A stretch of 64,000 bases of DNA, from contig OZ024826.1 in the NCBI GenBank assembly GCA_964016985.1, positions 43,326,978 through 43,390,977 on the forward strand, given 5' to 3'. The DNA comes from Anodontia alba (Eukaryota; Mollusca; Bivalvia; Lucinida; Lucinidae). Position numbers and translations under genes: made by a program. The notes below the pieces were generated by a model. The model saw only the letters and a list, made by a program, of their open reading frames with translations, was not told the DNA's origin and did not search any database. Shown here in pieces: positions 51,695 through 62,020 of this stretch. Every line of letters begins with the position of its first letter. Position 1 is the stretch's first letter.

Positions 51695-53020
51695 TGAGGG
51701 TCGTGCAAAAAGTTCTGTCACTAACAGGCTTGCTTAGTTTTACCCCAGTTATATTATAAAATGCTTCACTGCACTTGAATGGAGTGTTGAATAGCCAACT
51801 ATACCAAATTTCGTGCAAATTGCTTTCCAACTGACTGGGTTATTTCAAATTGAAATAGATGCAGTCATATACACTGACCAATTTACTTGTTACATTGGAA
51901 CATGGACCAGAAGACTGAAGTTCGTAGCTATATTAAATGCCGCATTAGGCTTAATATAGATTCAAATTTAATGAATTGTGTGGTATATATGGACCTGAGG
52001 CCATTTCAATGCACACTGTTTTTAGGTGGGTTAAAGCTTTTAAAGCTGGGAAATTTTCTGCTGAAGATGATTCCCGTCCTGGAAGGCCTAAAACCTCTGT
52101 TCCAAGGCTAACATCGCTGCTGTAAAGATTGTGGTCGAACAGAATGCGCGATTGTCTGTCAAAGATATAGCTAGTGTACTGGCATATCAGAAGGCAGTGT
52201 GCAAACAATTCTGAAAAAGTGTTTGGACCTGAGAAAGGTTTGCGCTAGGTGGGTACCTCATTTGCTCACTGAGGAGCAAGACACAATGCTTTAAACATGC
52301 CCGGGAACTTTTGAAAACATACAAAGGCTGTAATAGTCGGGTTATTTCTAACTTGCTAACAGGTGATGAAACCTGGGTGCACATGTTTGAGCCACAAAGA
52401 AGGGCTGATAATAAGCAATGGAAGCGAAAAGATAAAAAATGCCCATGTATTGCCAAGAGAACCTTAAGTTCGAAAAAGATGTTATACGCAATTTTCTTTA
52501 ATTCAAGTGGGCCAGTCATTCAAGTGCCTTGTCCATCTAGTCATACAGTCACTGGCCAATTCTACAAGAATTCTGTACTGAAGAAAGTGAAAGAGTTTTA
52601 CAGTAAGAAACGACCAAGCAAAGGATGGTCAGGAGTCCACCTTTTACACGACAACGCCTGCTCTCATAAGTGTGAGGTTGTTAAGTCTTTTTTTGGCTTC
52701 TGAAAAGGTGTAAGTTTTAAACCATCCACCTTATTCACCTGACCTGAGTCCCTGTGACTTTTTATTTCCAAGGCTTAAAAAAATGCTTTCTGGAAATAAG
52801 TATACATCTAGAAGTTCTCTTGGCAGCGCTATTTATCAGTATCTCCAACAGATACCAAAAGAAGACTATTTATCTGCTTTTTGCGACTGGGTAAAAAGGT
52901 TACAAAAATATGTTTCAGTAAAGGGGGAATACTTTGAAGGTTGGTAATAAAAATATGTTTGATAAAACGCAGCACTGAAGTAATCCGAACCCAGTGACAA
53001 AACTTTTTGCAGGACCCTTG
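51695..53020 (+). mobile_element. Second mariner transposon, decayed, 1326 bp
   Basis: Left TGAGGGTCGTGCAAAAAGTT (51695 on) and right inverse CAAGGGTCCTGCAAAAAGTT (to 53020), continuing YTGTCACT, each next to TA. A different mariner subfamily from 46371-47710 judging by ends and protein. Confidence 0.85.
51902..52947 (+). pseudogene. mariner transposase, multiply frameshifted
   Basis: The reading begins MDQKTEVRSYIKCRIRLNID, then shifts frame several times: FRWVKAFKAGKF-like, SRPGRPKT-like, LSVKDIAS and RWVPHLLTEEQ pieces lie in different frames. The longest clean stretch (52311-52703) has LLTGDETWVHMFEPQRRADN (first Asp) and LLHDNACSHK (second Asp). The third-Asp region (SPDLSPCDFLF) follows in another frame, and the end reads VKGEYFEGW-stop. 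At least four breaks; much older than the 46564 copy. Confidence 0.85.
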
Positions 53021-53096
53021 TAGTTGCAGATGAGGAAACATCAGAAGTCATAGTTGCAGATGAGGAAACATCTGAAGTCATAGTTGCAGATGAGGC
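53021..53096 (+). repeat. 30-bp tandem repeat, 2.5 copies
   Basis: The unit TAGTTGCAGATGAGGAAACA plus TCAGAAGTCA repeats at 53021, 53051 and (partial) 53081, starting exactly at the TA that bounds the mariner. Confidence 0.9.
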
Positions 53097-53116
53097 GGGG
53101 TTTTTTCAACTTGCCT

Positions 53117-53203
53117 TACCTGAGGTGCTTCTAATGAGTACCCACAACATATGCTTTTGTGGAATCCCAGTAACCTGAATATCCCCTAGTATCTGGAGTT
53201 ATG
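53117..53203. repeat. Type 1 MITE, right half
   Basis: CTGAGGTGCTTCTAATGAGT, ACCCACAACATATG, then TAGTATCTGGAGTTATG. The left half is missing. Confidence 0.55.
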
Positions 53204-53527
53204 AGAAATCTTTTATGCATCTTGAACAGTAAGTATGATTTACTTTATTGGCTAGTTTTTAAAGGGCAGCTAATGCTCCATACTATCCTCAGAATACTAT
53301 CTTCACTTTCCTACTACTTATAATTCTATACACAAGTAAATGAAACCTTTTTTTTCCACATGACTGTGCCAAATCAAATACAAGTTTAGTTATTGATTTA
53401 TTGCTGGCAAAAGTTACTTTTCTTTTAATTGTTACCCCCAATAAGAAAGGGGGGCATTTTTTTTTTTTTTTTTTTTTTTTGAAGTCAGGGTTATTGAATG
53501 AAGGAGTTCTCTATAATATGGTACATA

Positions 53528-53674
53528 TTAATTCTTGCCATGCTGAATAAATCAGGATGCCAGGCCCATTTCTAGTTGTCAATCAATCAGTTGACTTCTT
53601 TAATTAGACAGAAACCAACTGCTCTGGATCTACACTGTTTGCAAAGGCAGGGTACATCAGCAGGACTAGGCTTA
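53528..53674. mobile_element. Type 3b MITE, stem shortened
   Basis: Left TTAATTCTTGCCATGCTGAA, right CAGCAGGACTAGGCTTAA. Only one stem arm is clear (CTCTGGATCTACACTGTTTG). Poly-T at about 53456-53480 precedes. Confidence 0.55.
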
Positions 53675-53689
53675 AGAATACTTAATGTA

Positions 53690-54071
53690 TGCTCCTCTTG
53701 GGAGCAAATTCTTTTCTTTTAGAATAGACACCTTTTTCAGAAGGGACGGGAATGCAAATTTAACAGCTCTGCCTCCCCCTGAAAGTGTAACAATTCCTTT
53801 AAAGAGAAGAAATGTTGTTTTGAAAATAAATAAATAAATAATAATAATAAAACAAAACAAACAAAAAGAAAAAAAATGACTGGTGCCAGTCTAGGACCAA
53901 ATCAGGCTTCAGAGATTCCACGGCTGCATGATGTGGGCCTTTGCTTTAAACACAATTTTGTACTCAGAGTAACTTCTTTGATTCCAGGATTAATAAGCAA
54001 GAACAGGAGCTTGTAAGTCTACTCAGTGAGTAAATTTATAAGCCTCTGCTGAGATCCATGTAAGTTACTAT
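53690..54071. other. Inverted CTAAAAG repeat and unassigned DNA
   Basis: 53690-53840 is the inverse of the 49790 type repeat (GGGAGCAAATTCTTTTCTTT, TAGAATAGACACC). An (AATA)n run lies at about 53828-53850. The rest is unassigned. Confidence 0.4.
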
Positions 54072-54414
54072 TACCGTATTTACCCTAACTGTTCAGACAG
54101 ACAGGCCTCAGCAAACAGTATAGACCAAAATCATATGCAGCATTCTATGTTGCAGAATGCAGGATCTGATCACTTGGTGTAAAGTCCCCCCTGATATGTC
54201 GGTCAGCAGTTCCAATAGCTTTTCAGGATTTGATTGGCACCATGTATGGTACCATATTAACTTAAATATTGTGACTCCTAAAATCCTTACCATACTTGTC
54301 CCTGGGCCTAAAAACTCATGGATGTGTGGCAGTGTAGACCTGATCAGATTCCACATTCTTCAGCATCTGATCTAGGTCTACACGTTTCCTGTCCCAGTAC
54401 TTAGGTAAATATGG
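54072..54414. mobile_element. Type 3a MITE, rearranged or two fused copies
   Basis: TACCGTATTTACCCTAACTG begins a copy with palindrome GCAAACAGTATAGACC; a second left end TACCATATTAACTTAAATAT appears at 54249 and the right end (CAGTACTTAGGTAAATATGG) at ~54414. Confidence 0.55.
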
Positions 54415-54626
54415 CATATGCATCAGGCACACATACTGACATTCAAGAAAAAATGCTTTTGATTTTCGGACAAGCTCCATTTAGTCCACACCTGATAAAA
54501 CCATTCAAGTTATAATTAACCACAATTACATGTAAGTAAGCATGCAAGATCTGAAAACTATTTTGATTCATCACAGTCATAAACTACCCACTGAAACAGT
54601 CAGATGGTATTAGGGAACTATTTTCC

Positions 54627-54653
54627 TGTGGGGGGGTGGGGGGGTGGGGGGGG
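54627..54653 (+). repeat. G-rich tract, quadruplex-capable
   Basis: Four runs of 7 or more G separated by T, e.g. GGGGGGGTGGGGGGGTGGGG. Confidence 0.85.
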
Positions 54654-55004
54654 AATACCTCATTTGTTTGTCCAAAACTTGCAATGGATCATGAATTTTC
54701 TCATATCAGGTACAAAAGCATGGGGACAATAATAAAAGTTGTCACATTTGTCGTCTGCAATGTGTAAAATACTGGTTAAACTTTCAGTAAAACAAAGCCA
54801 TTTATAGTTCAGTATATATATAAAATCATTCGTAATTTTTAAACCAAAAGATGAGAATTACATTTATAAATGATAACTTATTTAACAAATAATTCAGCAA
54901 TTTGTCTAAAACAGTGTTTCTTGAATCTGAATGTTTACTTGACTTCATATATAGCTTTCTTGAAGTCTGAATAAAATTAAACAAAATAATAATCATATTT
55001 ATAC

Positions 55005-55224
55005 TACCGTATTTACCATATGTATTCGGACAGACAGGCCTGAGCAAACAGTATAGACCCAGATGAGACACCGCAGAATGCGGCATCTCATCTGGGTCTA
55101 CACTGTTTGCCACTCATCCAGCAATTTTTAGACACAACATCGGGTAGTGAATTGTACTAGTTCAAATTTTAGAACAGATATGTTAAGGAGTTGAGATGTC
55201 CGAATACTTTGGGTAAATACGGCA
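55005..55224. mobile_element. Type 3a MITE, near-identical to 29645-29862
   Basis: Left TACCGTATTTACCATATGTA, palindrome GCAAACAGTATAGACCCAGA, TGAGACACCGCAGAATGCGG and complement, right ATACTTTGGGTAAATACGGC. Same orientation as its near twin 25 kb away. Confidence 0.8.
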
Positions 55225-55248
55225 TATGAATATTGGAAACACCAGGGC

Positions 55249-55472
55249 CCAGTTGTTCAAAGTGTCGTTAGCTTAACGAGCTCGTTAAGGGTCAAAATGT
55301 TATTTGTTCTAGTAAGTGCAATATCTAATTCACAGGTATTTTTGCTGAAAAAATGTGAGTAGTTTAAAGCTACTCACATTTTTTCAGCAAAAATATTAGG
55401 GTATATGCCATATTTAATGATCAAAGTTTTAATGATAGGTTAACTAACGACATCGTTAGTTTTGAACAACTG
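55249..55472. mobile_element. TIR MITE with GGGCCCAGTTGTTCAAA ends
   Basis: Left AGGGCCCAGTTGTTCAAAGT, CGTTAGCTTAACGAGCTCGT, a CTCACATTTTTTCAGC palindrome centre, right TTTTGAACAACTG. Second copy of the 26397 family; a left end only is seen at about 58318-58365. Confidence 0.75.
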
Positions 55473-55479
55473 TATGAAA

Positions 55480-56275
55480 GTACCCCCAAGTCAAGACTTG
55501 CTTTTAAGAGACTATGTCAGTTAAAAGACCATCTTTTTACTTCTTTTTGTATGGTTATAAAGCGCAAATCATGTTATGTCAAGAGACCATGGATCTGTGT
55601 TAGGAGGCCTTCCCTTTAGAGGCTTCTAATAATTAAAGTTACATTTACTGGTTGAATGTAAGCTGAAATCTGTCAAAAATGTCTTCAATTGCACCTTTTT
55701 TTTTATTTATTTTTATTATTCATTCACTCATACTGATTTTTTTTCCATCTAAAAAATCATATCTAGACAGAGGTCTCTAAAACAAAAGCAAAACCTGACC
55801 ACTAAAGTAGTACTTTCCCTTGACCTTTGTTCACTACAAAGATTTTCCTTTGATTATCACACTCTTGAACCCATTACAGGGTTAACTTTACTGTTAGAAC
55901 ATGTGTTAACTATTAGAATTCTAAACATTCATTTTGGAAATTAATCACCCCTGAAGAAAGATGTTCACTGACAGATTGCAGGTTCAAAGACAGAAACAAC
56001 CATCAAGCTTCCTTAGAAAGCAATAAAACAACAAATAATTCGCAACAATAAAACACAACCATGCAGCAAATTTAATTACACTAGTATGTTCCCAACAATA
56101 GCAAAAAATTGAACCTTCTCCAGAGAAAGGCATCTATACAAGGCTGCAGTGTGTGTTAATTTGTTTTCATAAACATAAACCTTGGAGACCAAATTATAAG
56201 CAAAGAAGGTCCTGATGAAAGGGGGCATGAATAGATTGGTTTGTACTGCCTTCAAAGTTTCAGTACTTCATCAGA
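55480..56275. other. Unassigned intron 1 DNA
   Basis: No exon, RNA gene or repeat recognised. Confidence 0.3.
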
Positions 56276-56277
56276 GA

Positions 56278-56425
56278 TTTTGATAAGCACTTGATATTTT
56301 TCTTATTTCTCAAACAAGGCTGTTGTGGTACTCATTAGAACAGCCTTGCTGAGGTACTTCTAATGAGTACCCATGTTTTCCTGGAGAAATAAGAAAATTA
56401 GTAAAAATGTTTTCAGAGAAAACAG
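56278..56425. mobile_element. Type 1 MITE, diverged
   Basis: CTTATTTCTCAAACAAGGCT, stem TGTTGTGGTACTCATTAGAA, GAGGTACTTCTAATGAGTAC, GGAGAAATAAGAAAA. Termini not clear. Confidence 0.55.
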
Positions 56426-56427
56426 CC

Positions 56428-56522
56428 CAGTGGGCACATGACATTTATACAACGTCACATCAATGTCAATGTAACGTTGCTTTGATGTTGATATGACGTC
56501 TTAACGTTGCGTGCCCGCTGGG
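56428..56522. mobile_element. Short MITE with CCCAGTGGGCAC ends
   Basis: Left GCCCAGTGGGCACATGACAT, right GTTGCGTGCCCGCTGGGA. Inside, CAACGTCA and GATGTTGATATGACGTC words repeat. A widely seen animal MITE type by its ends. Confidence 0.7.
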
Positions 56523-56554
56523 AGATGTCCCACCACTGTGAATTTTCAGTGTTG

Positions 56555-56765
56555 CTACTGCTGTGTCCTTGAAAATAAGGTCAAGATCACCAAAATCTAA
56601 TCAGTTTTTTGTCATGTCCCAATTATCTATCATTGAAAATTTGGTAAGAATCCAACCACTGGTTCACAAGATATTGTGCATGCGAGAAAGTGTGACCCAG
56701 ACTGCCAATCCTGACAGATGCCTACGGGATCCACATCAAAATCAATAATGTCCCCCTCCCCTTAT
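56555..56765 (+). repeat. Single unit of the GACCTTGAAAAT-type array
   Basis: CTTGAAAATAAGGTCAAGAT, CACCAAAATCTAATCAGTTT and a tail GGATCCACATCAAAATCAAT, GTCCCCCTCCCC match one unit plus tail of the 39252 array. Confidence 0.6.
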
Positions 56766-56769
56766 AAAA

Positions 56770-57173
56770 CCTCATATGGTACCTTAATAGCATTCATAAG
56801 CAGTATCATCTTCACTGAGGATAGAGTGCGAAATAGAAGATATGCTAACATGTCCTGTTCCCCAACCGCTGCAAGAACATGAAGCCCTTACTACCACCCA
56901 CACAAGGATTTCAGGTGAGTATTTAGGGTAAATACTGTAACACCCATTAAATTAAATGATAATGAATCTTTCTGACTTGCATAATGGAACAGTCCACTGA
57001 AGATATCTAGGCATTAATCAGTTAAGCTTCAGTGGCAACTGGCAACTACCTCAAAGACATGAAGCATATACTATCATCCAAATAGCAGCATGAGAAAATG
57101 TAACTTATGATGAGTGACCAAGAAATTTTGACTATTTTGTACAGTCTGATCAGTCTTCCTTGGCTTTCCACAG
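56770..57173. other. Unassigned intron 1 DNA
   Basis: A type 3a right-end word (GAGTATTTAGGGTAAATACT) at about 56919 is the only repeat piece noticed. Confidence 0.3.
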
Positions 57174-57457
57174 GGTTCATACATTTAGGATTGACGAAAC
57201 GTCTCTGCAATATCCCTGACATAAATTAAAATTTCCCTGCAGGGAAATTTTATGAATTTAGCAAGAGAAATACACCAGGACCAGACATCCTAGCTTCATC
57301 TGACAGGCTGAAATGTAAAAGTCCCTGACATTTCCATGACAGTTTTGCAAAATTTCATTTTTCCCTGACACATCACAGATTTACCTGACAATTCCCCCCA
57401 CCTTGCAAAAAAAAATTAAAAAATCCCCTGACATTTCCCTGACGTGTAATGAACCCT
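57174..57457. mobile_element. TIR MITE with CAGGGTTCATAC ends
   Basis: Left ACAGGGTTCATACATTTAGG, right GTAATGAACCCTGTT. TTTCCCTGACA words recur inside near both ends. It may belong to the same superfamily as 21473-22387, whose ends are similar. Confidence 0.6.
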
Positions 57458-57479
57458 GTTCCAGAGGGCCTAATGAAGA

Positions 57480-57698
57480 CTTGTAGTCGGGAGACCCGTA
57501 AAAGGGTAATTGGCAAACAGTGCAGACCCAGATCAGATGCGCAGAATGCAGCGTCTGATCAGTCTCCACTGTTTGAAAAAATTTTAGCCATTTTTCTCTA
57601 GGAATATGTAAATCTCATAGCCGGACGTACCTAAAATTGAATTTAGGACTCTTCCAATATACAGTGTGGGAAAGTCTATTCAGTATACAATGGGTTAA
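57480..57698. mobile_element. Type 3c palindromic MITE, inverted
   Basis: Left TTGTAGTCGGGAGACCCGTA, right TATACAATGGGTTAA. Stem GGCAAACAGTGCAGACCCAG with GATGCGCAGAATGCAGCGTC and complement. Confidence 0.7.
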
Positions 57699-57747
57699 AC
57701 AGGGATTATATGCACGCGATATGTGTTTCCTTGGAGCAGTTATAAAT

Positions 57748-57912
57748 TATGCCTCCAGATAAGCCCCTTTTTTTTCAGACAAAAAGCAATGATATTTTGC
57801 TTATTTCTCCACAAAAACATATGTTGTGCGCTTCTAATGAGTACCCACAATATATGTGCATGTGGAGAAATTAGAAAAATATGTAGATTCCCCCTCTTAT
57901 CTGGAGCTATGA
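57748..57912. mobile_element. Type 1 MITE, palindrome centre deleted
   Basis: Left TATGCCTCCAGATAAGCCCC, right CCCTCTTATCTGGAGCTATG. The stem jumps from ATGTTGTG to CGCTTCTAATGAGTACCCAC, losing most of one arm. Confidence 0.65.
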
Positions 57913-58155
57913 ATTAAACTGCAGCTCATCTGAATCAGCATTTTTGGCTCCAAAAATAAGTATCTGCCTGCTCTCTGCAAAAAGAAAACAGACTGCTACA
58001 TTTGTTACATTTTAATTACCTGCATAAATGCAGAATATAGGATATGTAATCTGTAAACCAGTCACATTTAATTAGCTGCTGCTGGTGGTTAATTAACCAT
58101 GACAATTACAACTACTGTGCTAACTGCAGAGTTGCATAGTGGGTCTTAAATTATA

Positions 58156-58250
58156 TTTAACACTTAGCACTCTGGGTAAAATTTTCAGCAGCAAGGACTT
58201 TTTGAATTAGTCATCTGCTGAATTTGCCCAGAGAGTGATAAAGTTTAAAA
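58156..58250. mobile_element. Type 4 element lacking its palindrome
   Basis: TTTAACACTTAGCACTCTGG, GTAAAATTTTCAGCAGCAAG join directly to TTAGTCATCTGCTGAATTTG, CCCAGAGAGTGATAAAG. Termini are present, the ~110-bp interior is absent. Confidence 0.65.
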
Positions 58251-58361
58251 TGTATCTTCCTACTGGTATCAATCACCGTGACCCATTTCACAGTCAGAAG
58301 TCTTTAAATTAAAACCCAGGGCCCAGTTATTCAAAACATCATTAACTTATTGGTTGTTAAA

Positions 58362-58577
58362 TTAACACTGTATACTGGGTAAAACTTTCAGCAGACAACA
58401 TTTTGTAATATTTTTTCTTACTTTACCTAGAAAATAAGATTTGACATTTCATGCAAATTGTCTTAGGTCCTTAGGAGACAATTTGCATGAAATGTCAATG
58501 CCTGTTTTCTGGGAAAATAGGAAAAATATCATCAATTTGTCACCTGCTGAATTTGCCCATAGCATGGTAAGTGTTAA
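58362..58577. mobile_element. Type 4 palindromic MITE
   Basis: Left TTAACACTGTATACTGGGTA, right TTGCCCATAGCATGGTAAGT. Palindrome ACATTTCATGCAAATTGTCT, TAGGTCCTTAGGAGACAATT and onward; a good copy. It interrupts or follows a GGGCCCAGTTATTCAAAAC end at 58318. Confidence 0.75.
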
Positions 58578-58733
58578 TATGACCTTTGACAACAAAATAT
58601 AAAAAAAAAATAACACAGTGATATCTTTTTACGAAAATAAAATGGTTAGTTTTACACTGCAAAATTTAAAATTTGTGTAAAAAACTAGGAAAAAAACTTT
58701 AGAAACCAACTGATGGACCAACATTATGTAAAT

Positions 58734-59245
58734 GTGACACTATTGACCTGAAATGAGGTCATGGTAACTAAATTCTGATCAGCATTAAGTTTTGTCCCAA
58801 TGATATAACCCTGCAAAGTTTGATGAAAATCCTGCACAAAGTTTGATGAAAATCCACCAACTGGTTCAAGCAAATACCACATGCATACTAGAAAATGACA
58901 CTGTGCTGATCTTGAAAATGAGGTCAACGTTACCAATATCTAATCAGTTCTAATGCTTTTTCAAATCATATATCCCTGCAAGTCTGATGAAAATCCACCA
59001 ATCAGTTAAAGACATATGCACACACAAAATATAAGTAAATCTGAAACTGTATGTTCTTGTGCTGACCTTGAAAATGAGGTCAAAGTCACCAAAACCTAAT
59101 CAGCCCTAAAGCTTGTCTCAATGATGCATCCCTGCAAGTTTGATGAAAATTCACATTCAAGAGATATCATGCACACAAGAAACTGTCATACTGATGTCAG
59201 CTTGATCAGGACCAAAACCACATGTCCCCCTTTACCTCTGGTTGG
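58734..59245 (+). repeat. Tandem array of ~160-bp units, about three copies
   Basis: TGACCTTGAAAATGAGGTCA, CCAAAACCTAATCAGC, CAATGATGCATCCCTGCAAG, TTTGATGAAAATCCACCAA recur at about 58740, 58905 and 59065, with a tail CATGTCCCCCTTTACCTCTG. Related in layout to 39252. Confidence 0.7.
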
Positions 59246-59690
59246 TTGGAAGTGGGGGCGGGCATTAATATTACATGAAAATCTTGGCTTAATGACTTCA
59301 TTAAGTTAATGAAGCTATTAGCAACAAGGCCAAGCAATATGACTTGTGTTTGAAATTTAAAGTTCTGCTAATCTCTCACTATTATACCAATAATAATACA
59401 TATATATGTATGCATCATCAGCTTTTAACTGGAGGGCAGGCCTACTAATTCAGTATCATATGGCATGGTCAGACAACTTTCTAAAATGAACTGGTAATGA
59501 CCTTTAATTAGTTCTGCCTATTTGCAAACATTAAATGCCTGACTAACTACAGATGGACAAAACCTGACAAAATTAATTCCTGATGAGTTTTCAAAGGCCT
59601 TCACTACAAATATTTTGACATGAAGATTGCTGTGAGAAAACCAACAGGTTTCCCTTCTGTGAAGCTGGAAGATTTGGATCTTCAGAAGAT

Positions 59691-59992
59691 TTGTTTGTTT
59701 GTGTTGAAGTTTTATGCCCCAGTCAACCAAATGGGATTATGTCGAATGAGGTCAGTTTACCTAACCACACTTTTACTGGGCAGGCTTAGTCCTCATAGCG
59801 GTTAACCAGTATTGTGTACATTATTTTGCCAGAAACTGACAACTGCCCTTTTTGAATCAGCGGGACGGAGAATTACCATAGACATTTCATGATCAAAATC
59901 CATAAAATAATATTACTGACCCGGCAGGGGTTGAACCCGCAACCTCCTGATCACCAGTCAGATGCACATCCAACTGAGCCACCGAGGCCGGC
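59691..59992 (-). mobile_element. tRNA-derived SINE, family S1, 7-bp target duplication
   Basis: Minus strand: GCCGGCCTCGGTGGCTCAGT, A-box TGGCTCAGTTGG, then GATGTGCATCTGACTGGTGA and B-box GGTTCAACCCC. Tail GGGGCATAAAACTTCAACAC. CAGAAGA flanks it at 59683-59689 and 59994-60000. Confidence 0.8.
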
Positions 59993-60007
59993 GCAGAAGA
60001 CTTGAAA

Positions 60008-60190
60008 ATTTGGAGATAATTATGGGATAATTTTTCTTATCTCTCCTAAGAAACATATGTTGTGGGTACTCATTAGAAGTGCCTCACCAAGCTTCTAATG
60101 AGTACCCACAACATATGTTTTAATGGAGAACTAAAGAAAATTATCCCAGAAATATCACCAAACACACTCCTTAGCAAGTTCTCTGGATCA
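60008..60190. mobile_element. Type 1b palindromic MITE
   Basis: TTTGGAGATAATTATGGGAT, AATTTTTCTTATCTCTCC, stem ATGTTGTGGGTACTCATTAG, complement, AATTATCCCAGAAATATCAC, CTCCTTAGCAAG. Good stem; loop shortened on one side. Confidence 0.7.
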
Positions 60191-60389
60191 TATAGCTCCA
60201 GACACTGTGATTAATGAAGTGATAATTTAGGATATTTTTTTTTTCTGCTATTTTTTTGCACCCAAACATATCTTCTAGTTTACATCCTCACTCGATTGTC
60301 TCAGTGCTCCAAAAGAGAAGCCATAAGAGACACTCTTGTGCAAAAATTATCATTTGAATACTGTATTTACCCTAATCATTTAGTTAAAA

Positions 60390-61093
60390 AACAAGAGGGC
60401 CAAGATGGCCCTGTATTGCTCACCTGATTACCAGATAAATTGGCCTTTCGGTTCAGGAGAGTGGCCATGGCACCATCCTGGATCTCTGATCAGAACGATT
60501 TTAGCTCTTTTTTATCTATAAGTCACCTGATGCTTCCTAACAAGTTTGGATTCAGATGGCCTTTCGGTTCAGGAGAAGAAGCATAAAATAGATTTTTAAG
60601 ATGGCAGCCATGGCGGCATCTTGAATTTACGATTAGAATGATTTTGGCTATTTTGATCTACTAGTCACCCCAATGCTTCTTATCAAGTTTCAAGATAATC
60701 GGCCTTTTGTTTCAAGAGAAGCAAAAAATAGATTTTCAAGATGGCGGCCACAGCAGCCATCTTGGATTTCCCATTGGAACAATTTTCGCTATTTTTTATC
60801 TGCAAGTCACCTTGATGCTTCCTACCAAGTTCTTTGTCAATTGGCCTTTCAGTTCAGGAGAAGAAGCTAATAATAGATTTTAAACATGGGGGCCATCTTG
60901 AATTTCCAATCAGAACAATTTTTGCTATTTTTGAAGTACAAGTCACCCCCATGCTTCCGACCAAGTTTCAAGTCAGGGGTGTAGGAATAGTAGGCTTTTA
61001 AAGCAAATTGTTGGCACAGCACAACGGAGGACACACGATGGACATTGACCGATCACAATAGCTCAACTTGAGCACTTCGTGCTCAGGTGAGCT
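60390..61093 (+). mobile_element. Modular CAAGATGGCGGCC element, second copy
   Basis: Left AAGAGGGCCAAGATGGCCCT, GTATTGCTCACCTGATTACC; right GAGCACTTCGTGCTCAGGTG, AGCTAAAAATA. Between lie about four modules of ~150 bp (GGCCTTTCGGTTCAGGAGAA, ATAGATTTTCAAGATGGCGG, GCCATCTTGGATTTC). CTCACCTGA and TCAGGTGAG near the ends are inverse. Confidence 0.65.
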
Positions 61094-61487
61094 AAAAATA
61101 TAAATTAATAAACCAGATATCTCTTAACATAGAGATGGGTCTTTCCAAAGGGTCAGGTAGCATAAATGGGCAGCATAAACAGAGAAAACATCTCTGGTTG
61201 TAAGTACATGTCATGGTAGACAATGTACACAATCAAAGCAAAAGCATTCTGCAATGTTACAGTTTTTTGATGCTGGTCCAAAGTTATGAGCAATAACATG
61301 TCACCTCTTGACTGTTAAATGTAACAAGCTGCTTCACTGAGAGTAACGTCACGAATTGACAAAATACTTGTTGCGGTTTAACCAACTAAACTTTTTCCTT
61401 CATTTTTTCAGGTTTTTCCTGTGCAGTAAGAGTCCTACTGATAGCAATTCTTTCTGCTCAGGTAAAAAAAAAATCTGACTAATAAAC
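61094..61487. other. Unassigned intron 1 DNA
   Basis: No exon or repeat recognised. Confidence 0.3.
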
Positions 61488-61990
61488 TTAGTATGCTGGG
61501 GAAAATAATACAGCTGACATTTTAAAATGTTTTTCTTATTTTTCTAAAACACTGAATATGACATTCTATGCAAATTGTCTCCTTAGACCATTTGCATGTA
61601 AGGAGATAATTTACATGAAATGCCAGATCTTATTTTCTAGAAAACATAAGAAAAATATCCGATGATCAGTCAGTCATCTGCTTGATTTGCCTTGAGGATT
61701 TGCTCAGAGCTAGACTAGCTCCTAGACCTTGATGTCATGTTTTATCACTCCTAACTATAAGCTGATTCAAATTTATATATGACATCTTGTATTGCCAGTC
61801 TCTAATAGTTGGTCTCTGACATCAACCAAGATTAGTTGCTGCTATCAAAGAGGTGAGGCAAGCAGTAAGTAGTAGATGGCCCTCAGTTCATTAAGTAAAT
61901 TAATAATTATAATTGATTGATGAAAATAATATTGATATCCGACTAGTAGCTAGTCTAGCTCAGAGCATGCAAAGTGTTCATTCAAAAATT
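61488..61990. mobile_element. Type 4 MITE interrupted by a 247-bp insertion
   Basis: Left TTAGTATGCTGGGGAAAATA, palindrome ATGCAAATTGTCTCCTTAGA, CCATTTGCATGTAAGGAGAT, then TTGCTCAGAGC at 61702-61710, the insertion, and GCTCAGAGCATGCAAAGTGT. Confidence 0.75.
61711..61957. mobile_element. MITE with 9-bp target duplication
   Basis: Starts TAGACTAGCTCCTAG and ends with the inverse of TAGACTAGCTACTAG. A perfect 9-bp direct repeat GCTCAGAGC flanks it (61702-61710, 61958-61966). A 9-bp duplication is typical of Mutator-like elements, among others. Non-coding. Confidence 0.8.
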
Positions 61991-62020
61991 GGATGATTTG
62001 ATTAGTTTATCCACAACTAC

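Noticed and set aside
52187..52519. 110-codon minus-strand frame
   Set aside because: It is the opposite strand of the decayed mariner transposase.
59917..59992. A functional tRNA gene on the minus strand
   Set aside because: A- and B-box words are present, but the sequence recurs with the same long downstream body at 18900, 38331 and 40721 and has target duplications, so it is a SINE head.
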